From contig OX638345.1 in NCBI GenBank assembly GCA_951813535.1, positions 1,543,158 to 1,607,157 of the forward strand: a DNA stretch of 64,000 bases, given 5' to 3'. Shown here piece by piece: positions 33,439 to 43,387 of this stretch (position 1 is the first letter of the stretch; each line of letters opens with the position of its first letter). Origin of the DNA: an uncultured Dehalococcoidia bacterium (GTDB taxonomy: Bacteria > Chloroflexota > Dehalococcoidia > Lucifugimonadales > UBA3495). The position numbers and the translations under genes are program-made. The notes under the pieces were generated by a model, which did no database searches, was not told the origin of the DNA, and worked only from the letters and a program-made list of their open reading frames with translations.

Positions 33439-34509
33439 CTAAACCGCCAGGGTCACGTAGTCAACGTCGTACCCGAACGCCTGCGGGCCGGCCACCGCCA
33501 ACCCTTGGGCGCTTGTCCACAACGCGGGCGCCGGAAATCCCAGGATCGTTACCCGGAGGCCGTACCGCATTAGTTCGGTCGTGACCGGTTCGCCCAGGTC
33601 GGTGGCTACCGCGCAGATCAGGTCCGGCACCACGCACACGACTACGCCGTCGCGTCTGGCGACGAGGTTTTCGTTTTGGAACTCGATGACCATGCGCTCG
33701 CCGGCGTACGCGTCCAGCCCGTCGATGGTCAACGAGCCCCGGGCAAACCCTGCCGTGGTGCGGCGCTCGAGGTCCACCACCTTGCCGCTGAACAGGACCT
33801 TGCCGGGGCAGATGCTGAGGATCGCCTCCAGTGGGTCATCGCCGTGATGGCGGGCCGTCTTGACCGCATCCCCAAGATCCCGCGCCAACGATAGGGTCAG
33901 GGGCACGGCGGTGCGTCGTACCTGCTCGGTCGACATGGGGGCAACGGCGTAACAGGCCACGCAGCCCATTTGGATCGTCACCGAACGGGCCAGGCGCTCC
34001 GCCCACCGGGGATCTATCGTCTCCCGTATCACCACGCTATTGCCCTTCTCGTCTGAAACCGCCATCGGACAGCATGGCACGCCGTACACGAAGAAAGTTT
34101 TCATCTGGAATTCGGGAAACGCCCGGCCCATGCCGTCGGCATCCACCACCGGCAGGCCGGCCATCGCCGCAGCTATCAACGGCTCCACCGAGTTGCTTCC
34201 GCCGATCTCGTTGGAGATGAGCGCCGTGGCATTCTCCCCGGTGTAGTCCTCGATGGCTCGCAGTGCGTGGTACGACTGGAGGTCGCGCACCTTTTCTATG
34301 CCCACTGTCGGAGCGCCGATCCCGCCCACGCACACCACCCGCGCGTCTTCGGGCAGTTCGTCGGGCGCAAGCACGTCAACCGATCCCCACTGGCGAATCG
34401 CCTGCCGCGCCCGGAGTTGCCCGATGTACGGATTCCCTCCCCCGCCCGTGCCCAGGATTCCGGCGCCGATGGCGATGGACTCCAACTCGTTTTCCGTAGC
34501 CTGCCACAT
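33439..34509 (-). CDS. DUF917 family protein (thiohydantoin desulfurase-like)
   Basis: 356 aa. G-A-G-I-L-G-T-G-G-G-G-N-P-Y near the N-terminus, E-I-G-G-S-N-S-V-E-P near residue 102 and D-A-D-G-M-G-R-A-F-P-E near 124 are typical of DUF917, a family that includes S-methyl thiohydantoin desulfurase and hydantoinase-associated proteins. It is the first gene of a two-gene operon with the HyuA-like gene (12-base gap). Cytoplasmic. Substrate probably a hydantoin-like ring compound, by context. Confidence 0.88.
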   Translation of the reverse strand: MWQATENELESIAIGAGILGTGGGGNPYIGQLRARQAIRQWGSVDVLAPDELPEDARVVCVGGIGAPTVGIEKVRDLQSYHALRAIEDYTGENATALISNEIGGSNSVEPLIAAAMAGLPVVDADGMGRAFPEFQMKTFFVYGVPCCPMAVSDEKGNSVVIRETIDPRWAERLARSVTIQMGCVACYAVAPMSTEQVRRTAVPLTLSLARDLGDAVKTARHHGDDPLEAILSICPGKVLFSGKVVDLERRTTAGFARGSLTIDGLDAYAGERMVIEFQNENLVARRDGVVVCVVPDLICAVATDLGEPVTTELMRYGLRVTILGFPAPALWTSAQGLAVAGPQAFGYDVDYVTLAV

Positions 34510-34566
34510 TTCGGATCGCCTCAGCCTGCTGATGCTCCCAGGAGTCCAAGCGTTCGGCGGCGTCGA

Positions 34567-35358
34567 TTACCGGCCGCCCGCCGACCTGCCGCCGTCCACC
34601 ATATAGACGCCGCCCGTGCAGAAACTGCTGTCGTCGCTGGCCAGGAACAGCATCATCCGCGCCACCTCCTCGGGGTTTCCATAACGGCCCAGCGGGATGC
34701 GCGACGAAGTCGCCCGGTAAGTCTGTTCCACGGTGATGTCGGAGTCGTCGAGCGCGGCTACTCGCATTTCCTCGATGGACCGCATCATCCGCGTTTCGAT
34801 GGGAGCCGGGTTGACCGTGTTGACACGGATGCCCGACGGCGCGCCTTCCATCGCAGCGGTGCGCATCAAGCCGATCACCGCGTGCTTGCTCGTGGTGTAC
34901 GCCGACATATCGGGCCCTGCGCCGATGCCGGCCGTGGACGACGTTATGACGATGCTGCCGCCTCCGCGCTCTCGCATCACCGGCACCACGTACTTGATCC
35001 CCAGCCACACCCCGCGCACGTTGACCGCCATGACCCGGTCGAATACATCCAGGGGATAGTCCGGGATGGGAGATATGGAACCCTCAATTCCCGCGTTGGC
35101 CAGCAGGACGTCCACTCCGCCCCAGCGGTCCACCGCCGCCCGCACGTAGGCCTGGGTTTGGTCGGGCGACGTCACATCTGCCACGGCGTAACTGGCCCGG
35201 TCTTCGCCGATTGACTGCGCAACTTCCCGCAGCGCCGGCTCGTCCAGGTCGACCAACGCAACTCGAGCGCCTTCATCCGCGAACAACTGGGCCGCCGCGC
35301 GGCCGATGCCGCCCGTGGCGCCGGTGATCAAAGCTACTTTTCCGTCCAGACGGGCCAT
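34567..35358 (-). CDS. Short-chain dehydrogenase/reductase
   Basis: 263 aa from the ATG at 35358; the long upstream extension is not family-like. Classical SDR: T-G-A-T-G-G-I-G-R for NAD(P) binding at about residues 12-20, L-V-D-L-D-E where the Asp after the second strand suggests NAD(H) preference, N-A-G-I near 90, catalytic Ser in I-T-S-S-T-A-G and Y-T-T-S-K with catalytic Tyr and Lys near 158-162. The C-terminal V-D-G-G-R is typical. It lies 57 bases before the DUF917 gene in the same direction and may belong to that operon. Confidence 0.93.
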   Translation of the reverse strand: MARLDGKVALITGATGGIGRAAAQLFADEGARVALVDLDEPALREVAQSIGEDRASYAVADVTSPDQTQAYVRAAVDRWGGVDVLLANAGIEGSISPIPDYPLDVFDRVMAVNVRGVWLGIKYVVPVMRERGGGSIVITSSTAGIGAGPDMSAYTTSKHAVIGLMRTAAMEGAPSGIRVNTVNPAPIETRMMRSIEEMRVAALDDSDITVEQTYRATSSRIPLGRYGNPEEVARMMLFLASDDSSFCTGGVYMVDGGRSAGGR

Positions 35359-35399
35359 GTTCAAACTCCTTGTTTGGCGCCCTGGCGCACTTCCGATCC

Positions 35400-36272
35400 C
35401 TATCCCGGTGGTGGGCCGGCCAACTGTAGTTGGCACTCTACGAAGGCTTCGAACAGTGCAGCTGGGAACTCCGCTGCGGGTGTCAGCAGCACCGTGAGAG
35501 CGTCCTGGCCGCCCACCTTTTCCAGGACGCACTGGAAGTTTTCGTACTCTCCGGGTCCGATGCCCATGGCGGGCGCGGCCACCTGGAACTCCTCTTCGCT
35601 TAGGCAAGACAGCGACACCACGAAGGTAACCATGCCGGCCACTTCCGCAGTTTCCCCAGGGCTGCCCGGGTCGCTGTCAGCGGTCAGGGTGGTCATGAGC
35701 GCACGCAGGTCTGTGTCCGCGTAGCTGCTCCGGAGGCACTCGGACGTTTCAAGACTCAGCGGCCCGGTGGCGCTCAGGACGGGCGTCAGCAACAGTCGCA
35801 ACGAGGTTTCGTGCTCCAGACAGCCCAGGATTGCAGCGCGCTCTGTCTCGTCGACCAACTCCGGAGCTTGCAGCGCCGCCGCCAGCCGTTCCGGAGGGAT
35901 TGCCCCGGCCAGGCAACTCCGCTCGGCCTCGGACAGGTCGGCCAGAAAAGCGTTCGCGTCGTCCATGGCCAACGGCGCCAGAGGTTGCGCGGCGGCGGCC
36001 GGCAGGTCCGCCGTAGCCGTGGGCGCTGCGGTTGGAGTCGCGGTGGGCGCGGCTTTCGTTAGCGTCGGGGTGGGTTCCATGGTGGCAGTCGGCTCAGTTG
36101 GCTGCGATGACGCGCTCGCTTTCGCCAGGGCGGCCGCGACCGTAGCTTCATAATCCGGCGCTTCAGGCACCTCACGTTCATCTGCGCCGCACGCCAGAAC
36201 AAACCAGCACAGGCATGCCAAACCGGAGAGCGTCAGGACACGGTAGATTGTCTTCTTGGTGGATTTGGTCAT
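35400..36272 (-). CDS. Secreted lipoprotein, function unknown
   Basis: 290 aa from the ATG at 36272, five bases after AGAGGT. The signal peptide has K-K ... V-L-T-L-S-G-L-A-C-L-C-W-F-V-L-A-C-G; L-A-C-G at about residues 26-29 is a lipobox, predicting acylation at that Cys and anchoring outside the membrane. A Thr/Pro/Ala-rich linker (about 50-100) is followed by a helical domain with repeated C-L and E-C-L/Q-C-V-L segments containing several Cys, probably disulfide-bonded. Such Cys-rich repeats recur in Chloroflexota lipoproteins; I cannot name the family. Confidence 0.8.
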   Translation of the reverse strand: MTKSTKKTIYRVLTLSGLACLCWFVLACGADEREVPEAPDYEATVAAALAKASASSQPTEPTATMEPTPTLTKAAPTATPTAAPTATADLPAAAAQPLAPLAMDDANAFLADLSEAERSCLAGAIPPERLAAALQAPELVDETERAAILGCLEHETSLRLLLTPVLSATGPLSLETSECLRSSYADTDLRALMTTLTADSDPGSPGETAEVAGMVTFVVSLSCLSEEEFQVAAPAMGIGPGEYENFQCVLEKVGGQDALTVLLTPAAEFPAALFEAFVECQLQLAGPPPG

Positions 36273-36461
36273 ATTCGACCTCTGGAATGTATTTTGGTGA
36301 CGAGAGTGTATACCATCTCGGAAGCGTCGCACCGTGCCCAACGAGGCGCGTCGTGCCTGAACTGCGCATCCTCCTTATCGTCGAGTTGGCGGTGCCCAAA
36401 CGTCGTTGTAACAACCGGACAGTTGGTTACCGATGCCACAGTCCGGCATTCAAACAATGGT

Positions 36462-36488
36462 CACATCTCCCCGATTCGGGGAGATGTG
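36462..36488. terminator. Long perfect palindrome in the 306-base gap before the GlcG-like gene
   Basis: Inverted repeat CACATCTCCCC / GGGGAGATGTG with loop GATTC, 27 bases in all. It lies between the divergent lipoprotein start and the end of the next minus-strand gene, so it can serve as the terminator of the GlcG-like gene. The rest of 36273-36578 shows no gene. Confidence 0.65.
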
Positions 36489-36578
36489 GTCTATACCAAC
36501 CATCCTGGGGCCCGTCCTCCTGCGGGTCGATCTTCGCCATCAAATTGTTGGCGGGTTCGGTGACGGACCTCGTCGCCG

Positions 36579-36992
36579 CTAGATTCCCAACGCGGCTACT
36601 CCTGCCTTGGCGATGGCCTCGTCGTCGAATCCGCTGGGCAGGCCGCCCACGCCGATGGCGCCGACTACCGCCCCGTCATGGAGAACGGCGACTCCGCCCG
36701 GTATCGCTATCAACTGGGCATCCCCGAACGACTCTATCGACCGGCCCGTGCTGCTGAGTTGCTCGGCGAAAGCGGCCGTGTCCATGGAGCGGACCGCGGA
36801 GGTGTAGGCTTTGCGAATGGCAAAGGTGGGCCTGAGGCAGCGGTCCATCCGGGCGTAGGCCAGGAGGTTTCCCGCATCATCCACCACGGCCATGTCGACC
36901 TTGCGCCGGTCGGGATCCCGGTTGAAATCCGCGATCATGGCAGTGATGGCGTTCTGGGCTTGTTCCAGGCTGAGCATGGGCTTGTTGTACAT
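36579..36992 (-). CDS. GlcG/HbpS family heme-binding-like protein
   Basis: 137 aa from the ATG at 36992, eight bases after GGAGGT. Typical HbpS/GlcG pattern: A-V-V-D-D-A-G-N-L-L-A-Y-A-R-M-D, then A-I-R-K-A-Y-T-S-A, and I-P-G-G-V-A-V-L-H-D-G-A-V-V-G-A-I-G-V-G-G near the end. Family members bind heme or act with glycolate or propanediol utilisation. No partner genes are adjacent, so the role is open. Cytoplasmic, monocistronic. Confidence 0.9.
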   Translation of the reverse strand: MYNKPMLSLEQAQNAITAMIADFNRDPDRRKVDMAVVDDAGNLLAYARMDRCLRPTFAIRKAYTSAVRSMDTAAFAEQLSSTGRSIESFGDAQLIAIPGGVAVLHDGAVVGAIGVGGLPSGFDDEAIAKAGVAALGI

Positions 36993-37263
36993 GTCGTCGA
37001 CCTCCGTGAAGTTGTCGTTTGAAACCGCGCCGCTCAACAGCGGCCTGGATGCTGGCCGGTCAGCCGGCGGGCACGGAGGCAGTCTATCTGCTCCGTGGCG
37101 TGGCCGCAAAACCCTGGAGCATCCGAAACCCGTGGAACGGCGCCGGTCCGTACCCCGGAGCCACGGTGTGCATACGTGCTGTGACCCCTACTGCGATGCC
37201 TCAGATTGCGCTGTGTCGGGTATCGGCCGTGGGTTTGCCGTCGCCGTGCCGGAGCGCTGCTAT

Positions 37264-38352
37264 TCACCCGCTCCCGTAAAGCCGGTTGAGATTGCCGAGC
37301 CGCCCGGAGCCGAACTGCTTTCCCTGCAGGGCCGGGTGGTCGGGTTCGTAACGATGGGCTCGAAACACGCCGTTGGCCATGCCGAATTGGGACGGAACAA
37401 CGAAGGGGCTGACGTATTCCCATACTATTTCGTTTCCGGGAGTTACCTCGAACAGCCTGCCGGCAAGCCCTTCGGTGATCAGCGTGTTGCCGTTGGGCAA
37501 GCGCTGCGCCCCGCCAGTGAAGTGAGTGAAGAAGGAGACCATCGGCTGGCCCTGGTATTGCCACATTATCTCGTTGGTGGACGGGTCCACCTCGACCACG
37601 CGGGAGTAGCTGAGCCCTCTACGATGCGATCCGTTGTCCAACAGCAACACGTTGCCGTTGTCCAGGTAGGTGGGGTGGTGCTGATGGGATATGACGCCCG
37701 GCCCCCACTTCCAGGCGATGTCCCCCGTTGCCCGGTCCACCAACGCCACGGTGTCGAGGACTCGAAAGCTGATCAGGAAGGTGCTTCCATCCGGGGACGC
37801 TGTCAGGTCGTTCGCGCCTCCCCAGGCATCGCGTCTTTCCAATGGGCAAATAATTTCAGTTTCCGGGTCCAGGTGGTCGGCGGACCGCCATACACTCACT
37901 TCTGTCCCGTCAGGCGCAACCTCCACCACCTGGTCGCCGAGCATCTGCTCCGGGTCACTGGCGGTGGTGAATCCGCCGCGGACCCTTCGGGTTAGTTCCT
38001 CGGATATCCGGTCGCGTTGCAGCAGAAACAGGTTGTTGCCGTTGGGCAGCCGGTTGTGGCGCCGCAGGCTGGGGTTGTGATACTCCCAGACCAGCCGGCC
38101 GTCCCAATCCAGTTCCCGGATGTGGTCGGCGCCAGGAGGGTTGGATCCCTGATCTCGGAAAAGCAGGTTGCCATTGTCCAGAAGGAAGCCGTATGCGATG
38201 CCGCCGGGATAGTGCCAACGATGAACGAAGTTGCCCGCCATGTCTATCAGGTAGGCGTCGTCGCCGCCGTTGGCAGAAAAGAGGGTGTAACCCCGGTACG
38301 CGCCGGCAGCGTGGTAACGGACCAATCCGGTGGGGCGGTGGGATGTGGTCAT
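37264..38352 (-). CDS. Arylsulfotransferase (ASST)-like beta-propeller protein
   Basis: 362 aa from the ATG at 38352, with AGGAGGAG upstream. Repeated blades with L-D-N-G-N-L-L-F, L-P-N-G-N-N-L-F, L-D-N-G-N-V-L-L-L-D-N-G and L-P-N-G-N-T-L-I-T-E motifs, each paired with a V/I-W-x-Y/W segment, match the ASST/PQQ-like propeller. H-Q-H-H-P-T-Y-L-D in the centre contains the His region used in sulfuryl transfer by periplasmic arylsulfotransferases. There is no signal peptide, so periplasmic catalysis is doubtful. Confidence 0.82.
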   Translation of the reverse strand: MTTSHRPTGLVRYHAAGAYRGYTLFSANGGDDAYLIDMAGNFVHRWHYPGGIAYGFLLDNGNLLFRDQGSNPPGADHIRELDWDGRLVWEYHNPSLRRHNRLPNGNNLFLLQRDRISEELTRRVRGGFTTASDPEQMLGDQVVEVAPDGTEVSVWRSADHLDPETEIICPLERRDAWGGANDLTASPDGSTFLISFRVLDTVALVDRATGDIAWKWGPGVISHQHHPTYLDNGNVLLLDNGSHRRGLSYSRVVEVDPSTNEIMWQYQGQPMVSFFTHFTGGAQRLPNGNTLITEGLAGRLFEVTPGNEIVWEYVSPFVVPSQFGMANGVFRAHRYEPDHPALQGKQFGSGRLGNLNRLYGSG

Positions 38353-38601
38353 GGGGCGCTCCTCCTGGTTTCCTGAATTGACGCCACCGCCACGGTGAAT
38401 GGCGGACGGGCCTCCGACCGGGCGGCAGGATCGTTGCTCGGCCCGCAGGTGATAATCTGGCATCGGCTCCGGAGCGTCGGGGTTGTCTCCCTGGGTCGGC
38501 GGCGCCAGCGCTGATGAGAAGATACTGGATGCGAGACCGATGGTAAACTTGGCGCGCTCCGCACACCCAATTTACTCTCCGGAATCCAGGAGAAGACCCG
38601 A

Positions 38602-39528
38602 ATGCGCATCGCGGTACCCGATCTGGTGTCCAACTCCTACTTTCCGGCGGTTGCCGCCACCGAGCTGGGATTTTTCAAGGCCCACGGCATAGATGTGGAG
38701 TTGGAAATGGTCTTCCCGGTGGGCAGGGCCATGGCGGCTTTGCGGGACGGCGAGATCGACTTCGTGGCGGGTCCGGCCCATGCCACCCTGTCAGCCTTCC
38801 CCGGCTGGCGAGGCGCCAAATTGCTGGCCACTCTGTCCCAGCACACCTTCTGGTTGCTGGTGTTGCGTTCGGATCTGCGGGTCCGGCCCGGGGACGTTGC
38901 CGCGGTCAAGGGCTTGCGCATCGGCGCGGCGCCCGGTCCTGACGGCGCGCTGCGCCGACTGCTGGCCGAAGCCGGCGTGGATCCGGCGCGAGACGACGTG
39001 ACGCTGGCCCCCGTACCCGGTAGCGGCGAGGCCGGCGTGTCCTTCGGCGTCCATGCCGCCCGAGTCCTGGAAGAGGGGACAATCGACGGGTTCTGGGCCA
39101 ACGCGATGGGAGCCGAAGTGGCGGTGCGGAGCGGGATCGGCAGCGTGACGCTCGACCCGCGTCAAGGACTCGGACCGCCGGCCGCGAGGGACTTCACCTT
39201 TGCGGCGTTGGTCACCACCGACCGGCTGGTTGAAGAGGCTCCCCACATAGGCGAGGGAGTGGTGCGCGGGATCGTGGAGGCCCAGCGGGCGCTCCGTGCC
39301 GATCCCTCTCGGGCCGTCGCGGTCGGCCGGCGTTTGTTTCCTCCCGATGAGGCCGCGATTATCGAGGACCTTATCCGGCGTGATGCTCCCTACTACACAG
39401 CAGAAATTTCCGCGAGCTCGGTAACCAACCTGAACGCGTTCTCCCGGGACGTGGGCCTGCTCACAGGCGACGTGGCCTACGATCAGGTCGTGGCGACCCG
39501 ATTCGCTCATCTCTGGACAGAACTGTAG
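38602..39528 (+). CDS. NMT1/THI5-like substrate-binding protein without signal peptide
   Basis: 308 aa, start ATG with AGGAGAAG upstream. Solute-binding fold: R-I-A-V-P-D-L ... A-A-T-E-L-G-F-F-K-A-H-G-I-D-V-E-L near the N-terminus is the THI5/NitT-TauT pattern, followed by G-R-A-M-A-A-L-R-D-G-E-I-D-F. No export signal or lipobox and no ABC permease nearby. The LLM oxidoreductase gene follows with a nine-base gap, so they form an operon; the pairing suggests an intracellular binding step for a substrate of the oxygenase. That is inference. Confidence 0.85.
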   Translation: MRIAVPDLVSNSYFPAVAATELGFFKAHGIDVELEMVFPVGRAMAALRDGEIDFVAGPAHATLSAFPGWRGAKLLATLSQHTFWLLVLRSDLRVRPGDVAAVKGLRIGAAPGPDGALRRLLAEAGVDPARDDVTLAPVPGSGEAGVSFGVHAARVLEEGTIDGFWANAMGAEVAVRSGIGSVTLDPRQGLGPPAARDFTFAALVTTDRLVEEAPHIGEGVVRGIVEAQRALRADPSRAVAVGRRLFPPDEAAIIEDLIRRDAPYYTAEISASSVTNLNAFSRDVGLLTGDVAYDQVVATRFAHLWTEL

Positions 39529-39537
39529 GTGCAGCTC

Positions 39538-40527
39538 ATGCAAGTCGATATCAGGGTACCCGTGGGTCTACCGCTCCCGGAAACCGCAGAGTTCATCGCC
39601 ACGTGCGAGGCCGCAGGATTTTCCGGTGTTGGCGTCCATGACCACCAGCACAGCGGGCGGGACGTCTTTCTCACCCTGGCCCTGGCCGCCGAGCGGACCT
39701 CCCGGCTGACCTTGTACCCAGCGACGAGCAACCCGGTCACCCGGCATTCGATGGTGCTGGCCTCGCTGGCACACTCGCTGGAAGAGATCGCCCCGGAGCG
39801 GGTGCGCCTGACGGTGGCCCCGGGCTACCTCGCCGTCGGCAATATCGGCCGGCCTCGGGCCACGGTGGACGCCATGCGCCGGGCCGTCGTCACCATTCGC
39901 CGCCTGCTCCGGGGCGAGAGCGTGGAATTCAACGGAGTCGAAACCCGGCTGCGCAATTTGAGCGACCGGCCGACACCGGTGTTCATGACCGCCGCCGGTC
40001 CACGCATGGTGGAGTTGGCTGGCGAAGTTGCCGACGGGGCCCTGTTGCTGGTCGGTCTCCATCCGAAAGCGGTCCAGGCGGCTCGCCGCCGACTGGAAAT
40101 CGGAGCAGCGCGTGCCGGACGCAGCCTTGATGATTTCAAAATGATCTTCATCACCCCAACGACGCTATCGGACGATGGCCCGGCCGCTCGTCGCTTTCCC
40201 CAACAGTGGTTCCGGCCCGGGCAACCGTACCTGAAATACCCCAGCGATTCCAACCTGGTCTGGCTGCGAGAGACCGGCATCAACCTGGCCGACGATTTCG
40301 TCCCGGAGAGCATCGGCGACGCTCAGGCGGCCGAGATATGCGACGCCTTCGGTCTTTTCGGCACCGCGGAGGAGTGCCTGACCAGACTGAAAAGGGCCAG
40401 AGAGGAATCCGGCATCCAGCACGTCTTCATCTTCCCCACCCACACCCAGGAGGGCGGCTACGACCTGCCGCGGTACGAGGTGGAAGCTTTCCGAGACACG
40501 ATAATCCCGGGTCTGGGCGCCTCTTGA
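39538..40527 (+). CDS. LLM-class flavin/F420-dependent oxidoreductase
   Basis: 329 aa from the ATG at 39538, preceded by TAGGTG; a GTG at 39529 directly after the previous stop is an alternative. Luciferase-like barrel: A-A-G-F-S-G-V-G-V-H-D-H near residue 22, T-S-R-L-T-L-Y-P-A-T-S-N-P-V-T-R-H near 58, then L-T-V-A-P-G-Y and V-F-M-T-A-A-G-P-R-M-V-E-L-A-G-E-V-A-D-G. The N-P-x-x-R-H segment and late G-T-A-E-E-C motif fit the F420-dependent (methylene-H4MPT reductase-like) branch. Second gene of an operon with the binding protein. Confidence 0.9.
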   Translation: MQVDIRVPVGLPLPETAEFIATCEAAGFSGVGVHDHQHSGRDVFLTLALAAERTSRLTLYPATSNPVTRHSMVLASLAHSLEEIAPERVRLTVAPGYLAVGNIGRPRATVDAMRRAVVTIRRLLRGESVEFNGVETRLRNLSDRPTPVFMTAAGPRMVELAGEVADGALLLVGLHPKAVQAARRRLEIGAARAGRSLDDFKMIFITPTTLSDDGPAARRFPQQWFRPGQPYLKYPSDSNLVWLRETGINLADDFVPESIGDAQAAEICDAFGLFGTAEECLTRLKRAREESGIQHVFIFPTHTQEGGYDLPRYEVEAFRDTIIPGLGAS

Positions 40528-41211
40528 CGGTGTGATTGCGGGCTACCGGGAAAGCGGAGTGAGGGAGGCAACCATGCGTGTGAGGTTTGATGTCCTCCAA
40601 CTGAGATCGCCCATCCGCCAGGCAGGCTGATCCCGGCTACGGCCATCCTTGACCCGCGCCGGGGCACTCCCAAGTTATCCTACCCATCCTCTGCGGGATT
40701 GTCTCTGCGGATTGAGCTGCTTGGTGCGGCCTGGGTAGGCACCCTCACCTGTCATCTGGACGTGACGCGGGAATTGCTGACCCAAACGCGAAATCGGCTC
40801 TGCAATCTCGTTTCTCAGTCGCTGCCGGTTCACGGCCTGCGTGTACGCCTGCGCGTCTGCTGGATTGTCTTCCATCGATTTGTGCACCCCCTGATGCGCG
40901 CGGCAGGACACGCCTTGCCAATCCTCCTCATGTTCGCGCCATTCATCGTTGGCGTTAATAAATTCATGGAAGGCGTTGACCTCTATCAATTTGCCGCCAT
41001 CCCATGGCATAGGCCTGATGGTGTAACCCAGGTGCATCATGATGTGGGGATCTCTGAGCGGTTCCACGGATTGTCCACCGGCGCCCGGCGCGCTTCGCCC
41101 ATCGCGGAGCGTCGCCCTTTTCGGCGGATGTGTTACCCACTTAACGATCCGCCGCCGGCGCCGATGACCAGCATCACCAAGGATGACGCATATCACACTA
41201 CTTGACGGGAC
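40528..41211. other. Region of about 680 bases with one doubtful minus-strand ORF
   Basis: Between the LLM gene and the surface-protein remnant. It has lower GC than its surroundings and no recognised product. One minus-strand frame, 40675-41040, is noted separately. I see no convincing regulatory or RNA element. Confidence 0.5.
40675..41040 (-). CDS. Doubtful hypothetical protein
   Basis: About 121 aa from an ATG at 41040. The segment G-Y-T-I-R-P-M-P-W-D-G-G-K-L-I-E-V-N-A-F-type, followed by a long charged helical stretch with His and Glu, looks more protein-like than the other frames, but the C-terminal 30 residues look random. No family recognised and no clear ribosome binding site. It may be a decayed gene fragment. 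Confidence 0.3.
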   Translation of the reverse strand: MMHLGYTIRPMPWDGGKLIEVNAFHEFINANDEWREHEEDWQGVSCRAHQGVHKSMEDNPADAQAYTQAVNRQRLRNEIAEPISRLGQQFPRHVQMTGEGAYPGRTKQLNPQRQSRRGWVG

Positions 41212-43387
41212 ATGACCCGTTTGACGAGTCCGGATGAGGCATTAACCTGCCCCATGGAAATCCACGACGATGACGGCGCGGGTGCCTATTTTGCCCGTTT
41301 TGACACCGTCCCCGGTGGCGGCAAAGGATGGCACGACAGCCAATACGGGCGGGACCAGGGGCGATACCGGGCGAACGAGACAATCCGCATCGAGCTCCTT
41401 TTTACCGAAGCGGTTATGGTGCACGGCAGCGATGTCGCCATCGGACTGCGGGTTGGCGACGAAGACGCCGAGACGGCCAACCGCGTGGCTCGGTTTGTCA
41501 GCGGTTCGGGGTCCGACACGCTGACGTTTGAGAACCGGGTGGGGCAGGACGACCCGGATCTTGACGGGATCTCGATACCCAGCGGTGAATTCGGCGGAGA
41601 AAGGAAAATCATTGCCAGAACGGGTCTGAGTGAAACCAACGGACGATATCAAGGAGCTGCCGAGCATTCCAACCGGAAGGTGATGGGGATCACCCACGTC
41701 GAGGATGCGCTTATCTCCTCGAGCCCATCCAACGGCGATACCTACTGGCGCGGGGAGGATATCGAAGTCGTGGTCCGCTTCAGCAGGAAGGTTCAGGTGA
41801 ACGGGTCCGTGTATCTGCCATTGAAGGTTGGCGACGGCCCCGGTTTCCCGAACCAGGCCCCGTACCATCGCGGATCCGGCACCGACACCCTGGTTTTCAG
41901 GTACCCGGTCAACGCTTTCGATCTTGATGCCACGGGCATTACAGTCGCCTCAGGCGGGTCGAAGATACGGGCGAGCGGAATGGCATCCTGGGATCGGGTT
42001 CGGTGGTGTTCGTACAGGGCGATGTCGAGCACCCGGTACATATCGGCTATGACGCGTTGATCGACCAACCGGATCACAAGGTGGACGGCAGGGCCTACGT
42101 CAAGAGCGTCGCTATAACTTCGGAGCCGGAGGACGGCGACCACTACACGGCTGGCGAGCAAATCCTGATCGGCCTGACTTTCGACCGAGCGGTTTCCATC
42201 GAACCGCAACCTGGCATCACCATTGAGGTTGGGGACGAAAAGAAACGGGCGCGATATCACAGCGGTTCATCCACCGAAACCCTGGTGTTCAGGTACGTGG
42301 TTCACGACGACGATGTGGACCACGATGGGATATCGGTGCCGTGGCAGATTGGAGGTGTGTACCGAGCTGGAGAGGCCATCTCACCGTGCAGGTTTCCGAC
42401 GGCCAGGACGCAAGCCACGTCGCAGACGGCGCCGTAGACGATATCATCACCGTGACCATCAACCTGATCAATGTGGATGAACCGGGGGTTCGTAACGCTC
42501 GACGACTCCGAACCCGAGGTCGGGACCGCCATCACGGCTACGTTGACCGAGCCCGATGGCGATTTGACGCCCCTGTAGTGGCAATGGGCGAAGTCGGACA
42601 ACGGCGCCACGAACTGGGTGGATATTGCCGGCGGGTCGTCGAACAGCTACACGGCGGATACAACGATGTCGGGATGTATCTTCGCGCCGCCGTGGGATAC
42701 ACCGACGGTGAAGACACGGGAGAGAGCGCCCGCGCCGCGACATCCCTGCGGGTTACTGCAAGTGAAAACGGAGGAAATGGCGGAAACGGATCGCCGGGCG
42801 GGGGACTCCTCAACAGAGTCCCCCGAGATCCGGGACCGGGTTTCTATTATCAGTGTGTCCGCGATGAGATGGCCGGCGCGGCGGCCACATGCGGCATGAA
42901 TAGTTTCGCGGCCTACCGAGTTGGACTGGACGGCCGATACACCATCAACTGGGCCGAATGGAATGCGGCGCGTCCCGGCGTCAGCGGCTGCGCCATTTTC
43001 ACCAATGAGTTCGTTTAGAAGAAGTACTACGTGGGCGGTACGGAAGTGGACGATCAGGAACTGGTTGACGTCTATGAGAGTTGCCAGTTCGCAGACGATC
43101 GCTGGAATTGCCAGGGGCGATTGAAGAGTAACTACTACCAGGATATGAACGGGAATCCCACGCAGATCCGCATCGTAGCGCAGCACGTTGACCAGACCGA
43201 CGTGACGCACGCTCTCGAGAAGCCGGGCAGGTGGATGTTCGACCAGACCTACCACCGCTGGAGCGGCAACGCTGCCGACCCGAACCACGAACCCACGGAG
43301 GTCACCTACCGCAGGGTCAAATTCGAAATGGACCTCTATTTTTCCAGGTTCATGGCGGAAGCGGCGGCCGAAAAACCGTGCTGGTAA
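41212..43387 (+). pseudogene. Decayed repeat-containing surface protein
   Basis: At least three beta-sandwich repeats of about 85-100 residues are readable (near 41370-41590, 41695-41970 and 42095-42340), each with a pattern like Y-x-x-G-E-x-I-x-V-x-V-x-F then V-F-R-Y-x-V and D-G-I-S-x-P. These Ig-like/SwmB-like modules occur in bacterial surface proteins. Next comes a T-x-T-E-P-D-G-D module with Y-L-R-A-A-V-G-Y-T-D-G-E-D, then a Cys-rich C-terminal domain. Frames shift near 42000 and 42440-42480, and in-frame TAG codons are at 42576-42578 and 43016-43018. Not functional as one protein. Confidence 0.8.
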
